32,461 bases of DNA, from the NCBI GenBank assembly GCA_001749745.1, contig JWTM01000001.1:1-32461 (forward strand), read 5' to 3'. The stretch's first letter is position 1. Each line of letters starts with the position of its first letter. Under the pieces are notes generated by a model. The model did not search any database. It was not told where the DNA came from and saw only the letters and a list, made by a program, of their open reading frames with translations. Below, one piece after another: positions 1 through 7,719 of this stretch. Made by a program: the position numbers and the translations under genes. The DNA is from Candidatus Marispirochaeta associata. Lineage in GTDB: Bacteria; Spirochaetota; Spirochaetia; JC444; Marispirochaetaceae.

Positions 1-308
1 CCCCGTCGCTTCAGCGTGATGGCAGTTATATCATCACTCGGCTAAACGTGTCAACAGTCAGGAAAAAAAATAGTTAGAAAGATTTATGTATCGTTATCTC
101 TCTATGCTGAAAAGCTTTGTGTCGACCAGCCTCGCTCATATCCCCGTAGAGAGTATCGGCATCTTTCCATATTTCTGAACAATTCAATCAACGAAAAATT
201 CGCTCCATTCAGGTAGATTGCAGTCGCTGAATCCATAATGTAAACTGGGAGAAGTGACGGTCATTCTTAACTGAACCAGACAGAGTTTTTAGCAAGAAGG
301 AGAACCAG
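1..308. other. Left-edge intergenic region, no gene recognised
   Basis: No open frame with a credible start and ribosome binding site is visible on either strand. The stretch is AT-rich compared with the genes that follow. The only functional sign is the AAGGAG Shine-Dalgarno at 297-302 that serves the GTG start at 309. No convincing paired -35/-10 promoter was found. It may hold the control region of the next gene or the tail of something outside the window. Confidence 0.5.
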
Positions 309-761
309 GTGCAATCACCACAACCGGAAATGGATGGATTCGAACAGGCCCTTAGAGCCTTAGCCGATGGAGATATCCTCGATCAAGCTATGGTACGACT
401 ATTGCCGGAATCGACTCCCGTCGAGAAGGGCGCGGACCTCTATGGTTTACTCGCCTTCTCCGATAGAAAAATCGTCTTCAAACATTTCGCCAATCACAAC
501 TGGCTCTCCACTTTAATGGCCGGTTCATCGGATACTATGCGGGATGATAAAGAGATTACCCTGGTAATCGACCGCCGGAGCGTGCTGGAGCTCACCAGAA
601 GCGCCCCAGAAGGCTTCTGGCAACGTTTATTCAGCGGGAATGAACCCACCTATACCCTCCGCTATCAGGATGAGACGTCGCGGGAAACGGCGACCCTGCT
701 CCTTACCGTAGTTCACGCCCAAAGCGGCGAGAAGCGGTTCTTTGAGGGGCTCAGTTCTTAA
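309..761 (+). CDS. Hypothetical protein, 150 aa
   Basis: I do not recognise this protein. The frame starts at GTG 309, six bases after an AAGGAG ribosome binding site, and ends with TAA at 759-761. It is soluble, with no signal peptide or membrane segment. It is acidic, with alternating hydrophobic stretches (for example around residues 40-60, 80-95 and 125-135) that suggest a mixed alpha/beta or PH-like beta fold, but that is a guess. Its 3' end overlaps by 11 bases the 3' end of the convergent Cys-rich gene at 751-945. It stands alone on the plus strand. Confidence that it is coding comes from the ribosome binding site and uninterrupted frame, not from family recognition. Confidence 0.6.
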   Translation: MQSPQPEMDGFEQALRALADGDILDQAMVRLLPESTPVEKGADLYGLLAFSDRKIVFKHFANHNWLSTLMAGSSDTMRDDKEITLVIDRRSVLELTRSAPEGFWQRLFSGNEPTYTLRYQDETSRETATLLLTVVHAQSGEKRFFEGLSS

Positions 762-945
762 GACGCGGATTGCGTTCGAAGGCGGGACAATGCCTCCCGT
801 TGGCTCTGTAGACGGCCAGACTGGGCAGTTCTTTCGATTTTACCCCGAAAAGTCGGCAGCTCCTTGGAAAATGCCTATCCCAGGTAACGGCGAAGTGAAT
901 ACATTGCAGACAGTTCGGGGCGCGGGTCGGAGTCTCCATCGGCAA
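751..945 (-). CDS. Small conserved Cys-rich (probable zinc-binding) protein, 64 aa
   Basis: The protein has a CxxC pair at residues 12 and 15, then an HF-x3-TWD segment, a Cys at about 30 followed by FG-x-KS-x2-LPS, and a final CPAF Cys at about 53. I know this spacing from a widespread family of uncharacterised 50-70 aa bacterial proteins (C-x2-C-x-HF...TWD...FP-x2-C...FG-x-K...LPS...C-x-AF). Four cysteines suggest a structural zinc site. Function is unknown. The start is uncertain: TTG at 945 or ATG at 939 are both possible and neither has a good Shine-Dalgarno. It lies just past the hppA terminator hairpin at 960-986, so it may be expressed by read-through. Its stop overlaps the 3' end of the gene on the other strand. 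Confidence 0.7.
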   Translation of the reverse strand: MPMETPTRAPNCLQCIHFAVTWDRHFPRSCRLFGVKSKELPSLAVYRANGRHCPAFERNPRLKN

Positions 946-959
946 GCGTTACAAATAAC

Positions 960-986
960 AGAGACGGTCCCCTAAGGACCGTCTCT
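960..986 (-). terminator. Intrinsic terminator of hppA
   Basis: A perfect 11-bp stem (AGAGACGGTCC with GGACCGTCTCT) with a 5-base loop lies 20 bases past the hppA stop. On the minus strand it is followed by a moderately U-rich run (TGTTATTTG). The plus-strand side has no T-run, so it works best for hppA. Confidence 0.7.
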
Positions 987-1005
987 CATTATACTGAATA
1001 ACTCC

Positions 1006-3039
1006 CTAAACGGGGATGTTGGAAGCGATAACCAGCGAAACGACGCTCATCAACTTGATGATGATATCCATCGCGGGTCCGGCAGTATCCTTAAAGGGAT
1101 CGCCGACGGTATCGCCGATAACCGCCGCTTTATGGGCATCAGAGCCCTTACCGCCGTATGCGCCGCCTTCGATATGCTTCTTGGCGTTATCCCAGGCCCC
1201 CCCGGCATTGGCCATAAAAAGGGCCAGCATGATACCGGAGACGGTAACGCCGACTAAGAGTCCGCCCAGCATCTGTGCCCCGCCGAGATATCCGACGATA
1301 ACCGGAATGATTACCGCGGAGACCCCCGGAACGACCATCTCTTTCAAGGCGGCCGTAGTCGCTATGTCGACACAGGCCACATAGTCCGGTTTGGTCGTAC
1401 CGTCGAGGACGCCCTTGATTTCCCGGAACTGCCTGCGAACCTCTTCGATCATGGTAAACGCGGCCCGTCCGACTGCTCCCATGATAAACGAGGAGAATAC
1501 ATAGGGGAGCATGCCGCCCAGAAGTACCCCGATTACAACCCGGGCCTCGGTAACATCGATTACCTCGATTCCCGCAGTCTCCTTGAAGGCCACAAAAAGA
1601 GCCAACGCCGTCAGGGCGGCCGATCCGATGGCGAATCCCTTACCGATTGCAGCTGTGGTATTACCCACCGCATCGAGCTTGTCGGTCCGTTCGCGAACCT
1701 CGGGATCCATCCCCGCCATTTCGGCCAGTCCCCCGGCGTTATCCGCGATAGGACCGTAGGCGTCAACGGCCAGCTGAATGCCCGTAGTAGCCAGCATGCC
1801 GATCGCCGCGATGGCGATTCCGTAGAGTCCGGCGAAACTGAAGGCGAACCAGATGGCCAGGGCCAGCATAACAACCGGGAACCCGGTGGCCAGCATTCCG
1901 ACGCCGAGACCCGAGATGATGTTGGTTGCAGGACCGGTACTCGACTGGCGGGCGATGCCGTTTACCGGCTTCTTCCCGTCGGCGGTGTAGTATTCGGTAA
2001 TAATACCGATGGCCACTCCCCCGATAAGTCCCGAAATAATGGCGATATAGATACCGAAGGCCGTGTAACCGCCGCCGTAGCTGGCGGGAGCCAGCGTCAT
2101 TACCACCGGATAGGCGGCTATCAGGGTCAGTACCGATGCACCGATGGTACCGAAATTGAGAGCCTTTTGCGGATCCCCCCCCTCCTTGGTGCGTACAAAT
2201 AAGGTTGCGATCAGGGAGGATACGATTCCGACCCCGGCCAACATAAGCGGTAAGAGAACCAGGTTCACTTCCCGTAAGGAGCCGCCGAGGACCATCGCAC
2301 CGATAATCGAACCGATATAGGATTCGCACAAGTCGGAACCGAGTCCGGCAACATCCCCCACATTATCGCCGACGTTGTCGGCAATGGTGGCCGGGTTTCG
2401 GGGATCGTCTTCGGGAATTCCCGCCTCGACTTTACCGACCAGGTCGGCGCCGACATCGGCCGCTTTGGTGAAGATCCCTCCTCCCACACGGGCAAAGAGA
2501 GCCACCGAGCTCGCACCCAGGGAGTAGCCGTTGATGATGGGTAGAACCAGACCGTTGAGAGACTCACCGTCGAAGCCGAAGATGCGTCCGTAGATCAGGA
2601 GCAGTCCGGTCAATCCAATGATGGCCAGCCCCACGACCGAGAGACCCATGACGCTGCCGCCGTTGAAGGCGATATTCAGCGCCCGGACAAGTCCGCTCTG
2701 CGCGCCGTTCGCCGTTCGTGTATTCGCGTGGGTCGCGGCGTTCATGCCGATAAATCCCGCCAGAGCGGAGAATCCCGCCCCTACCAGGAATGAAACGGCC
2801 ACCAGACGGCCCCAGCCCTGTTCGGAGAATACCAACAACAGGCCGACTGCAATGACGATAACCGCCAGGATCTTGTATTCCCGGCGAAGAAATGCCATTG
2901 CCCCCGAGCGTATGGCAGATCCGATTTCCTGAACCTTCTCCGATCCCGGATCCTGTTTGATAATCCAGGCGGTTTTAAAGAATGCGTACAGTAGGGAGAG
3001 TACACCTGCCCCAAGAGGCAGGAATAAAAGCCAATCCAT
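1006..3039 (-). CDS. hppA: Membrane-bound K+-dependent ion-pumping pyrophosphatase
   Basis: This integral membrane pyrophosphatase (677 aa, full length for the family) couples PPi hydrolysis to cation export across the inner membrane. The PPi/Mg site [11 protein letters not shown] is at residues 195-205, followed by the [12 protein letters not shown] acidic motif at 221-232. About 16 hydrophobic segments are visible. In the K+ selectivity motif [10 protein letters not shown] (459-468) both diagnostic positions are Ala463 and Gly466, as in K+-dependent enzymes; K+-independent ones carry Lys and Thr. Glu239 in LCESY sits at the helix-6 position used by Na+-pumping enzymes such as that of Thermotoga maritima, whereas typical H+ pumps have it one turn later. 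Na+ or Na+/H+ transport is therefore likely (inference). The start is supported by a GGAGGG ribosome binding site. Single gene with its own promoter and terminator. Confidence 0.97.
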   Translation of the reverse strand: MDWLLFLPLGAGVLSLLYAFFKTAWIIKQDPGSEKVQEIGSAIRSGAMAFLRREYKILAVIVIAVGLLLVFSEQGWGRLVAVSFLVGAGFSALAGFIGMNAATHANTRTANGAQSGLVRALNIAFNGGSVMGLSVVGLAIIGLTGLLLIYGRIFGFDGESLNGLVLPIINGYSLGASSVALFARVGGGIFTKAADVGADLVGKVEAGIPEDDPRNPATIADNVGDNVGDVAGLGSDLCESYIGSIIGAMVLGGSLREVNLVLLPLMLAGVGIVSSLIATLFVRTKEGGDPQKALNFGTIGASVLTLIAAYPVVMTLAPASYGGGYTAFGIYIAIISGLIGGVAIGIITEYYTADGKKPVNGIARQSSTGPATNIISGLGVGMLATGFPVVMLALAIWFAFSFAGLYGIAIAAIGMLATTGIQLAVDAYGPIADNAGGLAEMAGMDPEVRERTDKLDAVGNTTAAIGKGFAIGSAALTALALFVAFKETAGIEVIDVTEARVVIGVLLGGMLPYVFSSFIMGAVGRAAFTMIEEVRRQFREIKGVLDGTTKPDYVACVDIATTAALKEMVVPGVSAVIIPVIVGYLGGAQMLGGLLVGVTVSGIMLALFMANAGGAWDNAKKHIEGGAYGGKGSDAHKAAVIGDTVGDPFKDTAGPAMDIIIKLMSVVSLVIASNIPV

Positions 3040-3079
3040 TCATCCCTCCAAAAATTTATTTTATTCCCTCTAACCTATC

Positions 3080-3109
3080 GTTATATCAGGAAAAAGAAGG
3101 ACTTTACAA
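3080..3109 (-). promoter_or_regulatory. Probable sigma-70 promoter of hppA
   Basis: On the minus strand TTGTAA (3104-3109) and TATAAC (3080-3085) are separated by 18 bases, about 45 bases upstream of the hppA start. Both hexamers are recognisable but not perfect. Confidence 0.5.
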
Positions 3110-3166
3110 GAGAATCATACGCATATTTATACACAGATTGCGCATATACTTGCGAGATGGTTCCCA

Positions 3167-3175
3167 GGGGGGGGG
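3167..3175. repeat. Homopolymer tract of nine G
   Basis: A run of nine G lies between the two divergent promoters of hppA and the gene at 3290. Its 3' end is 54 bases upstream of the -35 box at 3229. Such tracts are slippage-prone. Whether this one affects expression is unknown. Confidence 0.6.
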
Positions 3176-3228
3176 TCTTCCGCTCACATTCCTCAGGAGA
3201 AGGATATCGGCGAATGAGAATGATTTTC

Positions 3229-3257
3229 TTGACTCCGCCCAAGGCTCGGGGTATGGT
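3229..3257 (+). promoter_or_regulatory. Sigma-70 promoter for the gene at 3290
   Basis: TTGACT (3229-3234), a 17-base spacer and TATGGT (3252-3257), about 30 bases before the start codon. Spacing is ideal and the -35 matches 5 of 6 consensus positions. Confidence 0.65.
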
Positions 3258-3289
3258 CTATTTATAAAGTACCTACTGAAGGAGGGGTT

Positions 3290-4060
3290 ATGGCTATCCA
3301 CTACTATCTATCCGCTTTCCCGATGGAAGCTCTTATTGCGTCGGAATTGGAACCGGCTCAATTCGGCAGCTACATGGCTACCGGCTCGAAAAAGGGCAGC
3401 GATGAATTGATTATCTTCGCCGAACTGGAAGGTGGTTTCGGCAAGGATTTCGATTGGAAGTACGCCGAGAAGAACTGCGTCTCCCATCCAAACGGCGACC
3501 CGAAACATTCAGTCTATCTCTCGGTTTACCGAACCCTCGAGAATATCCCCCTCTCCGCTATGAAATCGATCTATTTGACTACTCGAGACGGCCGCAGCCT
3601 GGAGCTGAAACAGCAAGATTCAGCTCAGGTTCCGACAGGGCGTGATTTTTATGTATATCAGGAATTATGTCCTATCAAACCCCTGATCGTCAGCAAGCTC
3701 TCGCCTGCCGATTTTGCTCACAATCTGACCGATAAAAAGAATCTTGTAAGCGTGCCCAAGATCCTGTTCGCGGACTTGAAAACACCGAATCTCGATGATC
3801 CGGAGAATACCGGCAACACCGGCGGATTCCTATTGAACAAGAAGGCTCACTTCTTAAGCTGTATCTCATCCATCAGCGATACGGCGGGAAAAGAAAACAA
3901 GACCTTCGACCGCTCCCATGTGGAATCCTTCTCATTCCAGACAATCGACAGCGGCATCTATTTGGGGGACGGCAAGGATCTTCTGATGTACCCCATGCCC
4001 GGTGTCGAGGCGATCAAGAAGGAGTACTACGACTGGGGACGGTCGGCCCTGCTCTACTAG
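3290..4060 (+). CDS. Conserved hypothetical protein, 256 aa
   Basis: Function unknown. The ATG at 3290 follows a GGAGG ribosome binding site and a good promoter at 3229-3257, so expression is well supported. There is no signal peptide or membrane segment, and the protein looks cytosolic. The N-terminus (YYLSAFPMEALIASELEP followed by GSYMATGSKKGS) resembles, from memory, hypothetical proteins of other spirochaetes and anaerobes with a ligand-binding-like beta-rich N-terminal half, but no named domain can be assigned. Two cysteines are conserved-looking (NCVSHP near 62, and QELCPIKPL). It is monocistronic and converges on the PHP operon. No terminator with a T-run is evident in the 24 bases between the two genes. 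Confidence 0.75.
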   Translation: MAIHYYLSAFPMEALIASELEPAQFGSYMATGSKKGSDELIIFAELEGGFGKDFDWKYAEKNCVSHPNGDPKHSVYLSVYRTLENIPLSAMKSIYLTTRDGRSLELKQQDSAQVPTGRDFYVYQELCPIKPLIVSKLSPADFAHNLTDKKNLVSVPKILFADLKTPNLDDPENTGNTGGFLLNKKAHFLSCISSISDTAGKENKTFDRSHVESFSFQTIDSGIYLGDGKDLLMYPMPGVEAIKKEYYDWGRSALLY

Positions 4061-4084
4061 TTTGAATATTTATACGGGCGACGG

Positions 4085-4801
4085 TCAAGAATCGCTATAA
4101 CTGCGATCGATTTTCCCGCTACCGAGGGCCTGAACAAGGGCTTTGAAGCAGGCATCCTCCGCTTCCAGGAGGATGCTTTTTTTTGTGCCGATTAGTTCGG
4201 GAATGTGAGCATCCGATGAGGCGAGCGGTGTATAGCGGCCGGCGGAGGCGAGGTTTCGTTCCCACGCAACTTCGACGCCGTCGAAATCGAGGGGCGGAAG
4301 GAATCCAAGCTGAGCGATCAAACCTGCGTAGGGGCGATCGATATGCGAGGGTATGATCAGCGCACCCCGGCTATGTCCCTCCTCCAGAATTTCATCCACC
4401 GTAAGATCGGTGGCCATCCCGAGATATTTATCGACCTCGCCAAGAATCTCTCCGCGTGAATCGACGATAACCTGATCACCAAAGCGTATAGGATCGTTCT
4501 CGATATCCGGGAGATGGGAGTAGATAAAATTACTGAACTCTTCGGCAAGCTCCAGGGAGGGACAGAGGGTTAGGATATGCGCCTCCTCCTGGCTGGTAAC
4601 CTCCATACCCGGAATCACCGCGATTCCGGCCTCGGCGGCCAGCTCGGCGACAGCCCGACAATTGGCGCTCGAGTTATGGTCGCAAACGGCGATAAGCCGG
4701 AGCCCCGCTCTTCGGGCGCCCTCGACAATCGCTGCCGGCGACATCTCGAGGGAGCCGCAGGGGGAGAGGCAGGTATGGATGTGGAGATCGGCGCCGATCA
4801 C
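4085..4801 (-). CDS. PHP-domain metal-dependent phosphoesterase
   Basis: This 238-aa PHP-family protein is a probable di/trinuclear metal phosphoesterase. The metal-binding DLHIHTCLSPCG motif (His7, His9) opens the protein. It is followed by the VCDHNSSAN motif near residue 40, GMEVTSQEEAH at about 65, a PSHIDRP histidine near 150 and the C-terminal SSDAHIPE motif near 194. The natural substrate is unknown; family members act on phosphoesters or nucleotides such as pAp. It starts at GTG 4801, three bases after the stop of the upstream DRTGG gene, so translation is probably coupled. It is the last gene of a DRTGG, CBS-HATPase, DRTGG, PHP operon. This gene set is known from loci of [FeFe]-hydrogenases in clostridia and Thermotogae. 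Confidence 0.92.
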   Translation of the reverse strand: MIGADLHIHTCLSPCGSLEMSPAAIVEGARRAGLRLIAVCDHNSSANCRAVAELAAEAGIAVIPGMEVTSQEEAHILTLCPSLELAEEFSNFIYSHLPDIENDPIRFGDQVIVDSRGEILGEVDKYLGMATDLTVDEILEEGHSRGALIIPSHIDRPYAGLIAQLGFLPPLDFDGVEVAWERNLASAGRYTPLASSDAHIPELIGTKKSILLEAEDACFKALVQALGSGKIDRSYSDS

Positions 4802-4804
4802 GGC

Positions 4805-5140
4805 TTAGGCTTCTTTGAGGGACTCCGCAATCTCGGCGCTTACCTGGAACTGGGTCTTTTTGGTCGAAAAAATCGCCACCGTATCGCTTTCTGCGGCTTC
4901 CTTCATCCCCTCATCCGGCTGACGCCCATTGCAAAGCACCACCGCTTTGAGTCCCGCCAAGCCGCAGACGGCGATGGTGTTCTTGTGGGCCTGGATGGTG
5001 ATTAAAACCCCGTCGTCGGGGGCGTTCGCCATCACATCGCTCAACAGATCCGAGGTGTATCCGTCGACGATCTCCGCCTCCGGTTCGGGCAGATATATCG
5101 CGTCGTAGTTCAATCTTTCTTTCAGGTTCTTAAGCTTCAT
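4805..5140 (-). CDS. DRTGG-domain protein
   Basis: A single DRTGG-type ligand-binding domain, about 111 aa, cytosolic. The GVLITIQAHKNTIAVCGLAGLKAVVLCNG stretch is the core beta-alpha unit of such domains, which sit beside CBS domains in regulatory proteins. It probably binds a nucleotide or related metabolite and works with the CBS-HATPase protein encoded just upstream (inference). Two in-frame ATGs exist, at 5146 and 5140. The GAGGAGGA ribosome binding site (5147-5154) touches the first but is well spaced from the second, so 5140 is chosen. The ribosome binding site lies partly inside the end of the upstream gene. Confidence 0.85.
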   Translation of the reverse strand: MKLKNLKERLNYDAIYLPEPEAEIVDGYTSDLLSDVMANAPDDGVLITIQAHKNTIAVCGLAGLKAVVLCNGRQPDEGMKEAAESDTVAIFSTKKTQFQVSAEIAESLKEA

Positions 5141-5152
5141 CCTCATTCCTCC

Positions 5153-6076
5153 TCAGGTTCGATAGAGTATCGCCGTCGCTGTGGTTCCCCGCCCTTCGGC
5201 CGAGTCCAAGGTGAACTCGTCGCTTACGCGCTTCACATTCGGTAGCCCCATTCCAGCCCCGAAGCCGAGGGAGCGGATCCACTCATTGGCGGTGGAAAAC
5301 CCGACCTCCAAGGCCTGCTCCACATTTGGTATGCCTGGACCGGTGTCGACCGCCTTTATGCTTATAAGATCCGCATCCATACGAAAAATGAGCTTGCCTC
5401 CCGATGAATGGACCACCATGTTCATCTCAAGTTCATAGCAGGCCACCGCCGCCCGCCGAATCAGCTTGGCATCCAATCCATGGGTTTTAAGCAGTTTTTT
5501 AATCTCCGCCGACGCCTTGCCGGCGTTTTCAAAATCATGACGCATCACATAATGCTGCAGAGATTCGACGCCGTGATCATCCTGTACATTCTGATTGAGT
5601 TCGCTTTCGAGCTCCTCGACGATCCGATTGACCTCGCTTAAGAGGGTGGTATTGATATCCCGGATGGTGATGATTCCGCAGAGTTCCCGGTTCTTGTTCA
5701 ATACCGGGAATCGCCCGAAGCCGAATTTATTGAAGTAGTTGATGGCGAACGAGAGGGGCATGTCGTCCTCGAGCACCTTAATATTCTTAGTCATATGCGA
5801 TTCGGCCGGTTCATCGATGGTACCTTCGTCAAAGGCGGTCAGGATGTCGTGCATGCTGACAACTCCCAAGAGACGTTCATCCTCCACAACGGGAACACCG
5901 GTAACGCTCGCCTCTTTCATACGCTTCTGAATCGTCCGCAGGGTTTCGTTTTTACCGGCCGTAACCAGGGAGGTGGACATAACGTCCTTGATCTTCAAGC
6001 GAAAGATAAGTTCGGTTAAAGCGGTCGGAATATTCTGCGAAACCAGAGAAACCGGCGCACGCTTGCTATCAGGCAC
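5153..6076 (-). CDS. CBS-pair protein with RsbW/anti-sigma-like HATPase domain
   Basis: The 307-aa protein has two CBS motifs (about residues 28-150, with VMSTSLVTAG and HMTKNIKVLEDD as the repeated starts). A short helical linker follows, then a GHKL ATPase domain of the serine-kinase/anti-sigma type (about 205-305). N-box residues are in CYELEMNMVVHS, the G1 box is DTGPGIP, and GFGAGMGLPNVK is the G2-like loop. No His phospho-acceptor domain is present, so this is not a classical histidine kinase. A role as adenylate-sensing switch protein or Ser/Thr kinase is plausible (inference). It overlaps the upstream DRTGG gene by 8 bases and abuts the next one. The same domain combination occurs in hydrogenase-linked signalling operons of fermenters. 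Confidence 0.9.
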   Translation of the reverse strand: MPDSKRAPVSLVSQNIPTALTELIFRLKIKDVMSTSLVTAGKNETLRTIQKRMKEASVTGVPVVEDERLLGVVSMHDILTAFDEGTIDEPAESHMTKNIKVLEDDMPLSFAINYFNKFGFGRFPVLNKNRELCGIITIRDINTTLLSEVNRIVEELESELNQNVQDDHGVESLQHYVMRHDFENAGKASAEIKKLLKTHGLDAKLIRRAAVACYELEMNMVVHSSGGKLIFRMDADLISIKAVDTGPGIPNVEQALEVGFSTANEWIRSLGFGAGMGLPNVKRVSDEFTLDSAEGRGTTATAILYRT

Positions 6077-6422
6077 CGCAACCGGCCTCTTTGATCAGAT
6101 AATGGAGAGAAACACAGGTATCAAAGAGGGATTTCGGTGTCGAGAGGAGAGCTATCCCCAGCTCTTCGGCCAGCTTGATCATGTTCGCATTCGGTTGCTT
6201 GCTATTTACCAGGACCACCCCGAGCGCGTCGACCACATTCGCGGTCCGCAATACCTGCTCTGAATTCAGGGCCGTAACCAACAGGAGATTCTCCTTGTCG
6301 AAAACCAGCACCTCACTCATCAGATCTCCGGCGGTAACATTCTGTACCTCTACCGTTTCGAAGCTTTCCCCGCGATGGTACTCCGTACTCTCGAGACAAC
6401 TGCTGATCTCAGGAAAACGCAT
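6069..6422 (-). CDS. DRTGG-domain protein (operon-leading copy)
   Basis: A 117-aa protein with one DRTGG-like domain. An N-terminal AGDLMSEVLVFDKENLLLVTAL segment precedes VLRTANVVDALGVVLVNSK, and IALLSTPKSLFDTC near the end matches the equivalent IFSTKKTQFQ region of the second DRTGG protein in this operon. The two are divergent paralogues and may form a heteromer (inference). The ATG at 6422 has a GGGGGAG ribosome binding site. It is the first gene of the four-gene operon; its probable promoter is just upstream. Confidence 0.85.
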   Translation of the reverse strand: MRFPEISSCLESTEYHRGESFETVEVQNVTAGDLMSEVLVFDKENLLLVTALNSEQVLRTANVVDALGVVLVNSKQPNANMIKLAEELGIALLSTPKSLFDTCVSLHYLIKEAGCGA

Positions 6423-6445
6423 TCTTTCTCCCCCTTAACTAAGCC

Positions 6446-6502
6446 ATCAGTATAATCAAAAGGAGCTCGACTGACCAGCGCCAGAGGTTTGGTCTGACCA
6501 AA
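6446..6502 (-). promoter_or_regulatory. Putative promoter and dyad operator of the DRTGG operon
   Basis: On the minus strand a TATACT -10 near 6449-6454 lies about 17 bases from a weak TGGTCA -35. Just upstream, TTTGGTC-T-GACCAAA (6488-6502) is a perfect 7-bp dyad with one central base, and its GGTCAG half-sequence recurs at the -35. It may be an operator. It could instead be a weak 3' hairpin of the CobW gene, but no T-run follows. Confidence 0.35.
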
Positions 6503-6503
6503 A

Positions 6504-7418
6504 TTAGAGAAAAAATTCCTCCGGGGGATGGGCTTTACTAGCGTCCTCCCGCGAGATCACAACAATAAATGACCCAACATCGGACTCCTCCCAGCTGGAA
6601 CGAATCAATTCGGTTTGAAGTCTTCCCTCACAGAAATGAACTGCAGTCCGGAAGCCGTTGATCAGCACCAGCCCTTTCAGGCGGAGCAGATCATCGCCGT
6701 AGGCCAGGGAAAGCTGAATGCAACGCCTCTCGAGTTCGATTCTGCTGAAATCCCGGGAGAATCTCAAGGTTCGCTGGATGATATTGTCGTCTATGGAGGG
6801 ACGAGGACTGAAGAAGTCTCCTCCGTCCCCGCGGAACTCTAGCATCGACAGGGCTTCGAGCGGCTCATCACAGAGAAAAGCGGAGGGTACGGCTGCCTCA
6901 ATCCGGCGTCGAGCGGCGTGAGTCTCATCGATAGATCGGAGATCCCCTTTTGTAAGTAGAATGACCTCGGCGCCTGCTATCTGCCGATCGAAGATACTCA
7001 ATGCTCCGGAGAACTTCAGGTACTGAACCGGATCAACACAGAGCAGGCCAGTAGCAATGCAGCCTTCGAGGGCGGCCACTGCCTCGACAATCTCCCGAGG
7101 CTCCGCCAGACCAGTGGCCTCTACCAGCAGATAGTCCGGCCGTAGATCATCCCGTATCTCAGCAATGGCATCGATGAGTTTGCCTTTTAGCGAGCAGCAA
7201 ACGCAGCCGCCGGTAATTTCCCGCATCGCGTACTCCCCGCGATCTACAAGAGCCGTATCTACCGGGATCTCGCCGAACTCGTTGATCAGAAGAGCAACCG
7301 ACCCCTGGGAGCTTAGGGGGCCCAGGAGCCGATTCATAGCGCTGGTCTTTCCGGCGCCGAGAAATCCGCCGAAGATTAAAACGTGCAGAGAGGAATCAGG
7401 CAAGCTCCACCTCGACAA
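6504..7418 (-). CDS. CobW/COG0523-family G3E GTPase (metal chaperone)
   Basis: A 304-aa G3E P-loop GTPase of the COG0523 group, which insert or traffic metal ions (Zn, Co, Fe) into client enzymes. Walker A GGFLGAGKT lies at 17-25. The family's metal-binding CxCC motif is GCVCC at 71-75, the switch motif is EATGLAEP near 100, and the base-recognition loop is TKGD instead of the usual NKxD. A CobW C-terminal domain follows. It overlaps the Rieske gene by 23 bases, so the two are translationally coupled. Being last in an operon with a diiron-type desaturase, a Rieske protein and a zinc-type methyltransferase, it probably metallates one of these (inference). Metal identity cannot be told from the sequence. 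Confidence 0.9.
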   Translation of the reverse strand: MSRWSLPDSSLHVLIFGGFLGAGKTSAMNRLLGPLSSQGSVALLINEFGEIPVDTALVDRGEYAMREITGGCVCCSLKGKLIDAIAEIRDDLRPDYLLVEATGLAEPREIVEAVAALEGCIATGLLCVDPVQYLKFSGALSIFDRQIAGAEVILLTKGDLRSIDETHAARRRIEAAVPSAFLCDEPLEALSMLEFRGDGGDFFSPRPSIDDNIIQRTLRFSRDFSRIELERRCIQLSLAYGDDLLRLKGLVLINGFRTAVHFCEGRLQTELIRSSWEESDVGSFIVVISREDASKAHPPEEFFL

Positions 7419-7719
7419 AGACCTCTCCCCCCTCGACCTTTACCGGATAGGTAGCTAGGTCCTGCTTGGCCGGCCGCTTGAGGGCCTTTCCGCTGCAGAT
7501 ATGGAAGCGGGCGTTGTGTTTCGGACACTCGATCACCTCCCCGTCCAGGTACCCCTCAATCAGGGAAGCCTGTTCGTGTGTGCAGAGCCCGTCGGTGGCG
7601 CAGAATCCGCCCTCCTCCCGGGCATAGACCAGGATATGGCGCTCGTCCACCTTTATCTGCACCATCTCCTCCTGCTCGATATGCGCCGCCGAGGCTACCT
7701 TAATCCACTCTCTACTCAC
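7396..7719 (-). CDS. Rieske-type [2Fe-2S] ferredoxin
   Basis: A 107-aa soluble Rieske ferredoxin of the oxygenase-partner type (BphF/NirD-like). Cluster ligands are visible as C46-T-H48 and C65-PK-H68, with the CTHEQASL and CPKHNARF signature loops. There is no signal or TAT peptide, so it acts in the cytosol. It overlaps the desaturase stop by 4 bases (ATGA) and runs into the CobW gene, so the three are co-translated. Most likely it delivers electrons to the neighbouring desaturase/hydroxylase (inference). No ferredoxin reductase is encoded here, so one must be supplied from elsewhere. Confidence 0.94.
   Translation of the reverse strand: MSREWIKVASAAHIEQEEMVQIKVDERHILVYAREEGGFCATDGLCTHEQASLIEGYLDGEVIECPKHNARFHICSGKALKRPAKQDLATYPVKVEGGEVFVEVELA

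Noticed and set aside
742..975. 77-aa plus-strand frame overlapping the Cys-rich mini-protein
   Set aside because: The minus-strand product has a conserved cysteine pattern known from other bacteria; the plus-strand product does not.
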